Assembly (NCBI GenBank): GCA_016930015.1 | Contig: JAFGHR010000094.1 | Span: forward strand, 1-43,725 | Direction: 5' to 3' | Origin: Anaerolineae bacterium | GTDB taxonomy: Bacteria > Chloroflexota > Anaerolineae > Aggregatilineales > Aggregatilineaceae | DNA length: 43,725 bases | Shown here: one piece after another, positions 16,380-25,269 of the stretch | Position numbering within the stretch: the first letter of the stretch is position 1 | How the letters are laid out: every line of letters starts with the position of its first letter | Made by a program: the position numbers and the translations under genes | Notes under the pieces: generated by a model | Seen by the model: only the letters and a program-made list of their open reading frames with translations | Told to the model about the DNA's origin: nothing | Databases searched by the model: none

Positions 16380-17702
16380 TTACTTGCCGACGAACTCGAC
16401 GTTTAGAAAGTGTGTCGAGCACGAGATGCAGGGATCATAGGCCCGCACCAGCATTTCGAGCTTGTGTGTGATCTGGTCTGCCGGTTCTGACAGCAGTGTT
16501 GGCACCAGCGCCCGCAGGTCCAGATCAATGTTCCCCAGGTTTTGCGCTGTGGGGATAATACAATTAGCCTCTTCGATGAAACCTTCTTCGCCGATCTGGT
16601 ATTCGTGGAACAGGATACCGCGCGGCACGTCAGCAGCGCCGACACCCCGTGCCCCTGGCGACAGCGTGACCGGGGCCGGGTCTTCCCACTCGATACCGCG
16701 TTCGAGCAGTTGGTCGAGCAGCATGATCGTGTCGTCGACGCAGTGCACGATCTCGACGACCTGCGCCGCGCTGTTCAGGTATGGCCGGAAACACGGCGCG
16801 GACAGCCCCAGGTGCTCGGCGGCAGCTTTGGCGCGCGGGTGCAGGTGTTCGTGTTTGAGATTATAACGTGCCAGCGCGCCCACCATGTAACTGTCGCGGT
16901 TAAAGGCGGCATGTTTGGCCGTTGAGTGCGGGCTGAGCCGCTCATTGGTTACCGAGCGGTACTCGTCCAGGTCCAGCTCAAAGCCATCCGAGCTGCCGAT
17001 TTTGCCGTCGATAAAACCGTACTCGTCGGGATGCACGAGCGCTATAAACTCGGTTTCACGCTCAAAAGCGGGCCAGGGCAGCGTACCGAACAACTCGACA
17101 GTAGCGTCTACGTCAGCTACCAGCGTTTCGGCGCGTGCGCGCAGGGCTTCGACTTCCTCAAGGGTCGGGTAGTGGGTGAACCCGCCGACCGTCATCGCGA
17201 TCGGGTGCGTATGGCGTCCTGCAAAGGCCGCGCACAGATCGCCGGAAAACTTCTTCATACGCAGCGCCCGCATAACCACTTCCGGGTGACTGCTGGCCAG
17301 CGGAATCACGCTGCCCACGCCCAAAAAATCGGGCGCGATGAGCATGTAGGCGTGCAGAATGTGGCTGTCGAGAATTTCCCCGTGAAACACCAGCTTGCGG
17401 ATAAGCTGAGTTTGCTCGCTTGGTGTCACCTTCAGCGCGCGTTCGGTGGCGCGCAGGCTGGCGGTCGCATGGCCACAGGCACAGATGCCGCAGATGCGGC
17501 TGGTGATGTGTGACGCCTGCGAGTAGGGACGTCCCCGGAGCATGGCCTCAAAAAAGCGCGGAGCTTCGACAATCTCAAGTTCGCATTTTTGTAACGTGCC
17601 GTCGGTCACATCCACAACGATGTTACCGTGTCCCTCAACGCGGGTAACGTGATGGACATTGATCTTGACGTTGTTTGTGTCAACTGATTTCTTTTTAGCC
17701 AT
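16380..17702 (-). CDS. hydA: Group 3b-like [NiFe] hydrogenase large (alpha) subunit
   Basis: A 440-aa catalytic subunit of a cytoplasmic NAD(P)-linked [NiFe] hydrogenase (sulfhydrogenase type), which binds the Ni-Fe(CN)2CO site and interconverts H2 with protons and electrons. The N-terminal L1 motif is RICGICACGH (C71, C74). The C-terminal L2 motif is DPCISCSTH (C425, C428), followed by a nine-residue tail that the downstream protease should remove. All four ligands are Cys; there is no Sec codon. The start is ATG 17702 with GGAGG upstream; it overlaps the hydD end by 8 bp, so translation is probably coupled. An upstream in-frame start (17750) would lie deep in hydD. Confidence 0.93.
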   Translation of the reverse strand: MAKKKSVDTNNVKINVHHVTRVEGHGNIVVDVTDGTLQKCELEIVEAPRFFEAMLRGRPYSQASHITSRICGICACGHATASLRATERALKVTPSEQTQLIRKLVFHGEILDSHILHAYMLIAPDFLGVGSVIPLASSHPEVVMRALRMKKFSGDLCAAFAGRHTHPIAMTVGGFTHYPTLEEVEALRARAETLVADVDATVELFGTLPWPAFERETEFIALVHPDEYGFIDGKIGSSDGFELDLDEYRSVTNERLSPHSTAKHAAFNRDSYMVGALARYNLKHEHLHPRAKAAAEHLGLSAPCFRPYLNSAAQVVEIVHCVDDTIMLLDQLLERGIEWEDPAPVTLSPGARGVGAADVPRGILFHEYQIGEEGFIEEANCIIPTAQNLGNIDLDLRALVPTLLSEPADQITHKLEMLVRAYDPCISCSTHFLNVEFVGK

Positions 17703-18540
17703 GGCCTTCAGCCTCCTTCGGCGCTGCGAATGTGGACGTTGGGAGTTCACCGTTTAGGCTTTGGAGACCTTCAGGACTCAGCGGGGCATCTTCGCCCATT
17801 TGCTGAAGCTGGTAGTGGTTAAACATGGTAAACCGGGCGTCGATCTCGGTTTCGCTGAGCCCGTGCCCGCGTAGAATCTCGCGCATGTATTCAAAGTTAG
17901 GTTCTGGCGCAAAACCCCGGCAGCCTTCGCAGCCGTCACCATACGTGGTGCAGATAGCGTTGCAGCCCGCCCGTGTGATCGGGCCGAGGCAGGGTTTTCC
18001 GAGTGTGTTCAGGCAGGCGTTTTCGGACAGCTTACATTCAACACACAGCGGGTAGTCGGGCAGCTTGGGCACGCGACCTTGCAGCATCATTTGTACGATG
18101 TGCAGGAACTCAAAACGGTCAATTGGGCAGCCGGGGATGGCGGCGTCAACGTTAATCACTGCCGAAATAGGCCGCGCCGGGTAGCTGGGATACGTTTCCT
18201 TGTTTTTCTCGCCGTACACATACGTTTGCACGTTGCCGATCGCCCAGCGGTTTTTCATGCTGTTCACGCCGCCCAGGTGAGCGCAGGCGCCCAGCGCAAC
18301 GACGACAGCCGCCTGTTTGCGAATAGCACGCAGCCGATCTTCGTCGGCCTCGCGGGTGCATGACCCTTCGACAAACGCGATCTGATAGGTATCCTGCTTT
18401 TCGGTCATGGCTTCGCGGAACTGAACAATTTCGACCTGATCGAGCAGGCCCAGGTGTGTCTGGAGTGCATCGATCACGGTAAGCTGGCAGCCTTCGCAAC
18501 TGGAAAAGTCAAAGAAGGCGATTTTTGGCTTGGCTGGCAT
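17695..18540 (-). CDS. hydD: Group 3b-like hydrogenase small (delta) subunit
   Basis: A 281-aa small subunit with the NADH:quinone oxidoreductase 20-kDa fold. Proximal-cluster ligands begin with SSCEGCQL (C15, C18), then EGSCTRE, ALGACAHLGG and PGCPID. A second Cys-rich region (CVECKLSENACL, PCLGPITRAGCNAIC, GCEGCRG) implies further iron-sulfur clusters. It relays electrons between the NiFe site in hydA and the beta/gamma electron-transfer subunits. The start is ATG 18540 with GGAGG 7 nt upstream; it overlaps the hydG stop by one base (TAATG). No Tat signal is present, which agrees with a cytoplasmic enzyme. Confidence 0.93.
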   Translation of the reverse strand: MPAKPKIAFFDFSSCEGCQLTVIDALQTHLGLLDQVEIVQFREAMTEKQDTYQIAFVEGSCTREADEDRLRAIRKQAAVVVALGACAHLGGVNSMKNRWAIGNVQTYVYGEKNKETYPSYPARPISAVINVDAAIPGCPIDRFEFLHIVQMMLQGRVPKLPDYPLCVECKLSENACLNTLGKPCLGPITRAGCNAICTTYGDGCEGCRGFAPEPNFEYMREILRGHGLSETEIDARFTMFNHYQLQQMGEDAPLSPEGLQSLNGELPTSTFAAPKEAEGHG

Positions 18541-19418
18541 TAGAGCGCCTCCTCAAATGCGAGTGCTTCGGCGTAGGTCCAGGCTGGGCCGTCCTGACAG
18601 CTATACCGGTGGTTCACCTGGCAGTGGCCGCACTTGCCGACGCCGCACTTCATCCGGCGTTCGAAACTCATCCATATCTGGGTGGGGTTTAGTCCTTTAC
18701 CGAGCATTTCAATGATAACAAAGCGGTACATGATCGGTGGCCCGATGGTGATACCAACGGTGTTAAAGGGGTTGATTTGGACACGTGGGAACAGGCGCGT
18801 AATGACGCCGATGTGACCGACCCACGATTCATCGGGATGATCAACCGTAACAAGCAAATCGATGTCGTCGCGACCGCGCCATTCGCGGAGTGTGTCACGG
18901 AACAGGATTTCGGCAGGGTTACGCGCGCCGTAGAGCACGATCAGCCGCCCGTACTGGTCACGGTTGTCGAGGATTTCGTCAATCAGCGACCGGGCCGGGG
19001 CCATACCCAGGCCGCCCGGTGCTACAAGAATGTCTTTGCCCTTGAAGACTTCGAGCGGGAACCCGCGCCCGAACGGGCCGCGAATACCTATTTGATCGCC
19101 CGGTACCAGATCGTGCAGAACGCCGGTCAGGTCGCCTGCTTTACGAATGCACAGATCAAATGTCTCGCCGGTACGGCTGGGCGATGACATCACGCTGATC
19201 GGTGCTTCGCCGACGCCAGGGATCGACACCATAACGAATTGGCCGGGGTTGTGGTTCAAGTTCTCGCCGCCGGGCAGCCGGACCGTGAACACCTTTTCCA
19301 TCGCGGTTTCGGTGTACGCATTGGTGATGGTGGCGACGGTCGGCAGGTAAATCGACGATGTCCCATTGTACTTACGCGGCGTGGTAGTGGTTTCTAGTGG
19401 AGTCATTGTACCCAACAT
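18540..19418 (-). CDS. hydG: Hydrogenase gamma subunit, FAD/NAD(P)-binding reductase
   Basis: A 292-aa flavoprotein of the ferredoxin-NADP reductase/dihydroorotate dehydrogenase electron-transfer group. It has a FAD-binding domain (about 25-125), an NAD(P)-binding motif VAPGGLGMAP (132-141) and a C-terminal [2Fe-2S] site from C258, C263, C266 and C274. It exchanges electrons with NAD(P)H, so it fixes this hydrogenase as pyridine-nucleotide linked. The start is ATG 19418 with AGGAGA 7 nt upstream, 12 nt after hydB. NADP versus NAD preference cannot be read safely. This is the sulfhydrogenase HydG, not the radical-SAM HydG of [FeFe] enzymes. Confidence 0.92.
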   Translation of the reverse strand: MLGTMTPLETTTTPRKYNGTSSIYLPTVATITNAYTETAMEKVFTVRLPGGENLNHNPGQFVMVSIPGVGEAPISVMSSPSRTGETFDLCIRKAGDLTGVLHDLVPGDQIGIRGPFGRGFPLEVFKGKDILVAPGGLGMAPARSLIDEILDNRDQYGRLIVLYGARNPAEILFRDTLREWRGRDDIDLLVTVDHPDESWVGHIGVITRLFPRVQINPFNTVGITIGPPIMYRFVIIEMLGKGLNPTQIWMSFERRMKCGVGKCGHCQVNHRYSCQDGPAWTYAEALAFEEAL

Positions 19419-19430
19419 GGAACTCTCTCC

Positions 19431-20507
19431 TTAACCTGCTGCCGGATTGGCATCGAGCTGCATTTCGTCGTGGAGCGCGTTTAACGTGCCGGGAATCGTG
19501 ATATTCACGAGGCACGCACGTTCACAACGACCACAGCCGGTGCAGCCCAGGATGTCGTGTACCTGGTGGATGTATTTGCCCTTGCGCATAAACCGGTGAC
19601 GGATCCGTGACGCTTTACTTTCACGGAAGTTATGGCCACCGGCCACGAGCGCAAACTCGTGAAGCTGGCACGAGTCCCACAGGCGCGTCCGCTGGCCGTC
19701 TTGCATGTTGATATCCAGTTCGTCCTGGACATCAAAGCAGAAACAGGTCGGGCAGACGTTGGTACACGATCCACACGCGAGGCACCGTTCCCCCAGGTGA
19801 TCCCACGTGATCGCGCCGTAGTTGATGGTAAGCAGCGATGGAAGCTGATCGCGTGACATCTTAAGCCGGTGGCGGAATCGCGGCCACTTAGCAGACAGGG
19901 TGCGGCTCAAATCACGAATGTCATCCGTAGTTGCCAGTTTGACCTCACCGTATTTTTGCAGAAGTTCCTCGCCTTTTTCACTACCGGTGTCGATCAAGTA
20001 GCGTGACTCGACTTCTGTCATATGCAGGTCATAAACTGGCGGCGCCGTGAGCGTCCCCATATCTTTGCAGAATGAGGCATCATCGCAGGGTTTCAGGCAT
20101 TCAATGCCGATGATCAAAATTTGCTCGCGGCGAGCGAGATAGTGTTCATCTTTAAAGCCTTCGAGAAAGACTTTATCGTAGAGACTGATGCCGGTCATGT
20201 CGCAGGTATGTACCCCGAAGATGATCGTGGGCTGTACATCCTGAAAAACGGGCTCGGTATCTATCTGGCGCGCGCCCTTTTCGTTGATGCTGGTATGGTA
20301 GTTAAAAAGGACTTCGCGTTGTGGCAGGAAATATTTCTTCGGGGGGAGGATGGTGGTGGGGTAGTCGAGTTTAAGCTGCTCGGCCTGTTTGATGTCATCA
20401 AACGCAAAACCCGTTTCCGTTTTGACAGGCCCTACAACCCGGAAATCGGCTTTTAATTTGTCGACAAAAACAGGCAACTGCTCCTTGGGAAGAATATACA
20501 GAGTCAT
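19431..20507 (-). CDS. hydB: Hydrogenase beta subunit, 4Fe-4S dicluster protein
   Basis: A 358-aa iron-sulfur subunit of sulfhydrogenase HydB type. Two ferredoxin-like 4Fe-4S motifs are present: CLACGSCTNVC (C242, C245, C248, C252) and CTGCGRCERAC (C322, C325, C328, C332). Additional Cys (C102, C137, C141, C147, C254, C256) may hold more clusters. It transfers electrons between the flavin subunit and the hydrogenase dimer. It is the first gene of the minus-strand hydrogenase unit; the ATG at 20507 has GGAG 6 nt upstream. The 262-bp region upstream of it is shared with the divergent sugar dehydrogenase gene. Confidence 0.92.
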   Translation of the reverse strand: MTLYILPKEQLPVFVDKLKADFRVVGPVKTETGFAFDDIKQAEQLKLDYPTTILPPKKYFLPQREVLFNYHTSINEKGARQIDTEPVFQDVQPTIIFGVHTCDMTGISLYDKVFLEGFKDEHYLARREQILIIGIECLKPCDDASFCKDMGTLTAPPVYDLHMTEVESRYLIDTGSEKGEELLQKYGEVKLATTDDIRDLSRTLSAKWPRFRHRLKMSRDQLPSLLTINYGAITWDHLGERCLACGSCTNVCPTCFCFDVQDELDINMQDGQRTRLWDSCQLHEFALVAGGHNFRESKASRIRHRFMRKGKYIHQVHDILGCTGCGRCERACLVNITIPGTLNALHDEMQLDANPAAG

Positions 20508-20536
20508 TAGCTACTCCAGGATGGCTCCAGTGAAGC

Positions 20537-20653
20537 TGACGGAAAACACTACAAATTTTATTTGCCTGATATTTCCATGAATAACTAGATTAACAGTATT
20601 CGGGTTAGTTGATGAGTGGCGCATTGACCATGTTCTGGGTGACGGAAATCACT
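20537..20653. promoter_or_regulatory. Two near-identical 14-bp direct repeats in the hydB/sugar dehydrogenase intergenic region
   Basis: TGACGGAAAACACT (20537-20550) and TGACGGAAATCACT (20640-20653) differ by one base and are 103 bp apart. The 9-base core TGACGGAAA also occurs on the minus strand at 24301-24309, upstream of the ClC gene. They may be binding sites for a regulator of the hydrogenase unit. No convincing promoter elements were fixed in this region. Confidence 0.4.
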
Positions 20654-20769
20654 TCGTGAAACAAGACACAACTGTTTTTCCGTTTTACCACAGAGGCAAC
20701 CGATTTGTCGAATCAGAATCAAAGTAAATAAGATCATAGTGGGATCGATGAGTGGTAAAGGGGAATGTT

Positions 20770-21969
20770 GTGCAGCGAAAACGAAATGCGTTTTTTGTGA
20801 TGGTAGCCGTGCCGGTCGTAATCGCCGTGGCGGCGGTTGTGTATTGGCGTTTTGCCAACCAGGAGCGTCCCAAGAATCATGATACGACCCAGCCGACACC
20901 ATACCGGCTGGTGATCGTCGCGGATGGCCTGGAACGCCCGGTAACCATCACGCACGCAGGGGATGGATCGGGGCGGCTGTTTGTTGTTGAGCAAAGCGGC
21001 GCGATCAAGATCGTTCAGGACGGTGTCGTGTTGGAAACGCCGTTTTTGGACGTTTCCGACCTCATCAGCCCCGAAGCGCGAGGCGGCGGTTATACTGAGC
21101 GCGGTTTGTTAGGGCTGGCGTTTCACCCGGACTATGCCAGCAACGGTCTGTTTTATATCGACTACACCGACCAGCGAGGGCATTCGGTGGTGGCGCGTTA
21201 TACGGGATCGACGGACGATGCCAACCGGGGTGATCCGGCCAGCGGCACGATCCTGTTGACCGTTGAACAGCCATACAGCAATCACAACGGCGGCCAGGTC
21301 ACATTTGGACCGGACGGTTATTTGTATGTGTCGTTGGGCGACGGCGGTTCTGCCGGTGATCCATTGGGCAGCGGGCAGGATTCCACCACCCTGTTAGGGA
21401 GTATGCTGCGTATTGATGTTAACACGCCCGATGGCTATGATATCCCGCCGGATAACCCGTTCGTCAATAATGCCCCGGCACGCCCCGAAATCTGGTCGTG
21501 GGGACTGCGCAACGTGTGGCGTTTCAGTTTTGATCGCGCCACGGGTGACCTGTACATGGGGGATGTCGGTCAGAATGTGTGGGAGGAGATCGATTTCCAG
21601 CCCGCATCCAGTGCGGGTGGTCAGAACTACGGCTGGAATATCTACGAAGGTAAACATAACTATTCCGAACCATCGCCTGTGTCCAGTGTGATCATGCCCA
21701 TTCTGGAATATTCACATCAAAATGGCTGGTGCTCGGTTACCGGTGGGTATGTTTACCGGGGCGAGCAGCTTCCCGGTCTGCAAGGGTATTACCTGTATGG
21801 CGATTGGTGTACGGGCACCATCTGGGCAGCTAAACAGGATGATTCCGGCGTCTGGCAGACGGCTGTTTCACTTGAATCCGGGCGGCGGATCAGCTCGTTT
21901 GGTGAGGACGAAGCCGGTGAGTTATACCTGGTTGACTACGACGGCGTGATTCTGCGCTTCGAGCCCTGA
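20770..21969 (+). CDS. PQQ-dependent sugar dehydrogenase family protein (soluble aldose type)
   Basis: About 400 aa, with an N-terminal membrane anchor or signal (about 5-28) and a beta-propeller of the GSDH/YliI family. Signature segments are RLFVVEQSGAI, GLLGLAFHPDY (probable catalytic His), NHNGGQVTFGPDGYLY and LGDGG, and GDVGQNVWEEID. The family oxidises aldose sugars outside the cytoplasm using pyrroloquinoline quinone, although some members lack activity. The start chosen is GTG 20770 because AAAGGGG lies 6 nt upstream; an in-frame GTG at 20752 is the alternative. No PQQ biosynthesis genes are in the window. It is followed by a strong terminator. Confidence 0.85.
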   Translation: MQRKRNAFFVMVAVPVVIAVAAVVYWRFANQERPKNHDTTQPTPYRLVIVADGLERPVTITHAGDGSGRLFVVEQSGAIKIVQDGVVLETPFLDVSDLISPEARGGGYTERGLLGLAFHPDYASNGLFYIDYTDQRGHSVVARYTGSTDDANRGDPASGTILLTVEQPYSNHNGGQVTFGPDGYLYVSLGDGGSAGDPLGSGQDSTTLLGSMLRIDVNTPDGYDIPPDNPFVNNAPARPEIWSWGLRNVWRFSFDRATGDLYMGDVGQNVWEEIDFQPASSAGGQNYGWNIYEGKHNYSEPSPVSSVIMPILEYSHQNGWCSVTGGYVYRGEQLPGLQGYYLYGDWCTGTIWAAKQDDSGVWQTAVSLESGRRISSFGEDEAGELYLVDYDGVILRFEP

Positions 21970-22007
21970 CGCCGCCCCGGAGTTGATTGAATCAGAAGCA
22001 ACACCAA

Positions 22008-22059
22008 ACACGCTCCCGCCGTAAAATATGTGAACATGGCGGGAGCGTGTCACGTTTTT
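22008..22059 (+). terminator. Intrinsic terminator after the sugar dehydrogenase gene
   Basis: A perfect 13-bp stem (ACACGCTCCCGCC at 22008-22020 with GGCGGGAGCGTGT at 22038-22050) has a 17-nt loop and is followed by TTTTT (22055-22059). It may also serve the convergent ClC gene, since GTTTTGG follows on the minus strand. Confidence 0.88.
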
Positions 22060-22069
22060 GGGGAAACCC

Positions 22070-24190
22070 TCACGGCGCAGCCAGGGTATCAATGACCTCG
22101 GCGGAGCAGTCAATGCTGCTCAGCATCACCAGGTGATCTCCTGCATGGAGCATGGTGTTGCCATGCGGTATGATGACCTGTTTACCCCGCCGCACATAGA
22201 CCAAAATACAATCGGTGGGCAGATCAGAGGCGATATTGCAGACCGGTTGACCGGCGAACGTATGCGAGCGGGGAATATCCACCTCCAGCACGCGCACTTG
22301 TTCACCATGCGCTTCGCGGAGAGTTTTCAGACGGTGGCTGGTTTCGGTGCGGCGTGCGATCGCGTGCTCGTAAGCGCGGATGATGTCTTTACGGCGCAAA
22401 ACACCGACCAACCGCCGGATATTACGCCGCTCAACAACGGGCAGCCGTCCAACACGATGTGTGCTCATGTCCCACAGCGCAGACGCTATTGTGTCATTGG
22501 CGTGGGCGACAATCACATCGCTGGTTGTGGCGATGTCAGCAACTGTGCGGCCTGCCAATGGCCCACTGAGCATGGCTTCTTCCAGGTCGCCGAGTGCGAC
22601 TATACCATAGAGACAGCCATCTTCATCGATCACCGTAAAACCGTGATGATGCGTGCGTTCAAATTCCTCTACCAGAGCATCGAGCGACATCGTATAGGGT
22701 ACGGTATCGAAATCTTGTGTCATGACTTCGGCCACCGTGATCCCTTCGAGTAGATCAACCTCGCGTTTGCGATGCAGCTTGACGCCGCGCCGCGTTAGTT
22801 TGAGTGTGTAGATCGATTCGGGTTCGATGGCGCGTGAAATAATCATGCTGATCACCGTAGCAAACATCAGCGGCAGGATGATGCCATAATCACCCGTCAT
22901 TTCGAACAGGATCAAAATCGCGGTGGCGGGTGCGTGTGCCGCCCCGGCAAAAACGGCGGCCATCCCCACCAGCGCGTAAGCGCCCTGCGGCGCGGTGATA
23001 TCCGGGAACGCAGAGTGTGCCACGTGCCCAAAAACCATGCCCAACATCGACCCGACAAAAAGCGATGGCGCGAATACACCGCCCGAACCGCCTGATCCCA
23101 GCGTAAACGCGGTGGCAATTAACTTGAGCGCCAGCAGCGCGAGCGCGGTGCCGACGGCCAGATTGCCCAGCAGCGCCGGTCCGACCAGTTCGTAACCCAC
23201 GCCAAAAACGCCGGGAATAGCCCGACCGTCACGCATAAACGTGTAGCCGCCTTGTACGCAGACAATGCCGATCACACCCAATACCAGGCCGCCCACGGCA
23301 GGCTTGAGGTATTCGGGAAAGCGTTTCCACCCGTCGAACACGTCTTCCATACGGTAGATGAGCTTGGCATACAGGATGCTGGTTACCGCCGCCAGAACGC
23401 CCAGAATGGTATACAGTATCAGTTCCCACGGGCTGACAAGATCATAGGCTGGCACCGGAAACGCGCGTACCGAGCCTTCGAACGCCTGCGCGACCACGTC
23501 CGCGATCACAGCCGACATCACGACCGCGCCGAAATAACTCGCGTGGATTTCGCCCAGGATCACTTCCAGGGCAAAGATCGAACCGCCGATTGGAGCGTTA
23601 AACGTGGCCGAGATACCTCCCGCCGCGCCGCAGGCCACCAGGCTGCGGATGCGTTCCGGTGACATGTGGAGCCACTGCCCAATGGTGGACCCCAGCGCCG
23701 AGCCAATTTGTACGATTGGCCCCTCGCGCCCCACCGAGCCGCCGCTGCCGATACACACCGACGACGCCAGCGACTTGATCACGGCTACACGTGGCCGGAT
23801 GCGCCCACCTTTCAGCGCGACGGCTTCCATCACTTCCGGCACGCCGTGACCTTTGGCTTCACGCGCAAAGAAGTACACCAGCAGCCCGACGATGACGCCG
23901 CCGAGGCTTGGCACAAAGAAGAAAAAGTAATCGCCCAGAAACCCAAACACGTGTGCGCCGCCGTCAAAGGCCACTTTTTGCATGGTTTCGATCAGCACAC
24001 GAAACACAACCGCGCCCAACCCCGCGCCCAGCCCCACCACAGTGGCCGTGGACATCACAACCGCCCACTCGGTGTTACGTTCTTTGCCCAACTGCTCGCT
24101 CAGATAAAGCCACAGTTTCCATAACCGGGTATTTGGGCGGGTTTTGGGCAATGGTGTAGGTATCTCGGTGGTAGTCAACTGCTCTGACAT
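22070..24190 (-). CDS. ClC-type chloride channel/transporter with CBS pair and RCK_C domain
   Basis: A 706-aa membrane protein. The ClC core (about 40-460) shows GSGGSVGREGP (gating Glu156), GSGGSGGVFAPS, and FALEV (209-210). At the position of the internal proton glutamate of E. coli ClC there appears to be Val210, as in channel-type ClCs, so it could be a channel rather than a Cl-/H+ exchanger. Two CBS domains follow (about 480-610), then a TrkA-C/RCK_C domain (about 630-706). CBS and RCK_C modules usually sense nucleotides or ions and regulate gating. GGAGG sits 4 nt before the ATG. The 201-bp region upstream of it contains a hairpin at 24259-24286 and no gene. Confidence 0.88.
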   Translation of the reverse strand: MSEQLTTTEIPTPLPKTRPNTRLWKLWLYLSEQLGKERNTEWAVVMSTATVVGLGAGLGAVVFRVLIETMQKVAFDGGAHVFGFLGDYFFFFVPSLGGVIVGLLVYFFAREAKGHGVPEVMEAVALKGGRIRPRVAVIKSLASSVCIGSGGSVGREGPIVQIGSALGSTIGQWLHMSPERIRSLVACGAAGGISATFNAPIGGSIFALEVILGEIHASYFGAVVMSAVIADVVAQAFEGSVRAFPVPAYDLVSPWELILYTILGVLAAVTSILYAKLIYRMEDVFDGWKRFPEYLKPAVGGLVLGVIGIVCVQGGYTFMRDGRAIPGVFGVGYELVGPALLGNLAVGTALALLALKLIATAFTLGSGGSGGVFAPSLFVGSMLGMVFGHVAHSAFPDITAPQGAYALVGMAAVFAGAAHAPATAILILFEMTGDYGIILPLMFATVISMIISRAIEPESIYTLKLTRRGVKLHRKREVDLLEGITVAEVMTQDFDTVPYTMSLDALVEEFERTHHHGFTVIDEDGCLYGIVALGDLEEAMLSGPLAGRTVADIATTSDVIVAHANDTIASALWDMSTHRVGRLPVVERRNIRRLVGVLRRKDIIRAYEHAIARRTETSHRLKTLREAHGEQVRVLEVDIPRSHTFAGQPVCNIASDLPTDCILVYVRRGKQVIIPHGNTMLHAGDHLVMLSSIDCSAEVIDTLAAP

Positions 24191-24258
24191 GCGACCTCCT
24201 TGTCAGGTCATACTATCCGGCAGTGAGTAAGCCAGTGTTTTTGTGTAAACAGCATGAA

Positions 24259-24286
24259 GACCCGCGTGCCGGAATGGCATCGGGTC
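24259..24286. other. Imperfect hairpin upstream of the ClC gene
   Basis: GACCCG (24259-24264) pairs with CGGGTC (24281-24286), and internal TGCC (24267-24270) pairs with GGCA (24276-24279). There is no T-run, so it may be an operator or 5' leader structure rather than a terminator. Confidence 0.35.
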
Positions 24287-24391
24287 AACGTTACAGGGCC
24301 TTTCCGTCATTGCTGGCGTTGGGAACTGAAACACCCAGGACTATAGGTGTACCTCAGATCGGCCAGATGGGGGTAATGAATTTGTGATGAA

Positions 24392-25165
24392 TCACTGAAT
24401 TACACATACCGGGTTGCGTAAAATACCGATCCCTTCGATTTCGATGTCAACCGCGTCGCCGTCGAACAACTCACTCACACCGGCGGGCGTGCCGGTCAGG
24501 ATCACGTCGCCCGGCAGCAGCGTCATGATCCCGCTGATGAACGCGATCAGCGTGGGCACGTCAAACACCATGTTCGATGTGCGGTCCTGCTGGCGAATGT
24601 CACCGTTGACCCGGCCAATAACCTGCACATCGCGCGGATCAAGCCCGGTGGTGATCCAGGGGCCGAGCGGGCAGAACGTATCAAATCCCTTGGCGCGTCC
24701 CCACTGGTCATCTTTTTGTTGGAGCACGCGCGCGCTGACATCATTGGCGCACGTATAACCCAGCACGTATGACAGCGCATCCTGGGCGCTGACACGGCGG
24801 GCCGGGCGCTTGATGATCACGGCCAGTTCGGCTTCATGATCAACACGCCCGATTCCGGACGGAATCTCAATGGGTTCGCCCGGCGCGATCAAGGCGCTGG
24901 GCGGCTTGAAGAAAATCATCGGCTCGCCGGGCACCTCGGCCTGGTGTTCGGCAGCGTGGGCGGCATAGTTCCGCCCGATGCACACGATCTTACTGGGCTG
25001 CACGGGCGGGCAAAGCTGGACGTGATCGGGTGTGCCGATGGCTGGACCAGGGGTGAAATTGTCCGACGTGAACGGATCGCCGGTCCACGCGTGGATCACG
25101 CCGTCAATGAGTAAACCATACTGCGGCTGGTTGTCTATTACATAAGATATGATAGTTGGCATCAT
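24392..25165 (-). CDS. Fumarylacetoacetate hydrolase (FAH) family protein
   Basis: A 257-aa protein of the FAH superfamily. Core motifs are KIVCIGRNYAAHAAE, PMIFFKPPSAL, VDHEAELAVII (metal-binding acidic residues), GYTCANDVSAR, KGFDTFCPLGPW and LTGTPAGV. Members hydrolyse or decarboxylate beta-diketo acids (for example 2-hydroxyhepta-2,4-diene-1,7-dioate isomerase, acylpyruvase or oxaloacetate decarboxylase) and need Mg or Mn. The exact substrate cannot be set here and no aromatic-degradation genes are adjacent. ATG codons at 25165 and 25162 are both plausible; GGTG lies just upstream. It is divergent from selA. Confidence 0.88.
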   Translation of the reverse strand: MMPTIISYVIDNQPQYGLLIDGVIHAWTGDPFTSDNFTPGPAIGTPDHVQLCPPVQPSKIVCIGRNYAAHAAEHQAEVPGEPMIFFKPPSALIAPGEPIEIPSGIGRVDHEAELAVIIKRPARRVSAQDALSYVLGYTCANDVSARVLQQKDDQWGRAKGFDTFCPLGPWITTGLDPRDVQVIGRVNGDIRQQDRTSNMVFDVPTLIAFISGIMTLLPGDVILTGTPAGVSELFDGDAVDIEIEGIGILRNPVCVIQ

Positions 25166-25257
25166 GGCACCTGTTGTTTACCGGGACCGGATCGGCCCCA
25201 CGAAAAAATAGAACCTGACGCCACGATACAACCAAACCGGCGGTTTGTGCAAGGGTG

Positions 25258-25263
25258 TATAAT
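25258..25263 (+). promoter_or_regulatory. -10 box of selA, likely leaderless
   Basis: A perfect TATAAT lies 6 nt before the selA ATG (25270), so transcription would begin at or next to the A of the start codon. No convincing -35 and no closely placed Shine-Dalgarno is visible, which agrees with a leaderless mRNA. Confidence 0.5.
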
Positions 25264-25269
25264 TTACCC

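Noticed and set aside
16380..17702. Selenocysteine in the hydrogenase large subunit, suggested by the nearby sel locus
   Set aside because: The L2 motif is DPCISC with Cys codons and no in-frame TGA.
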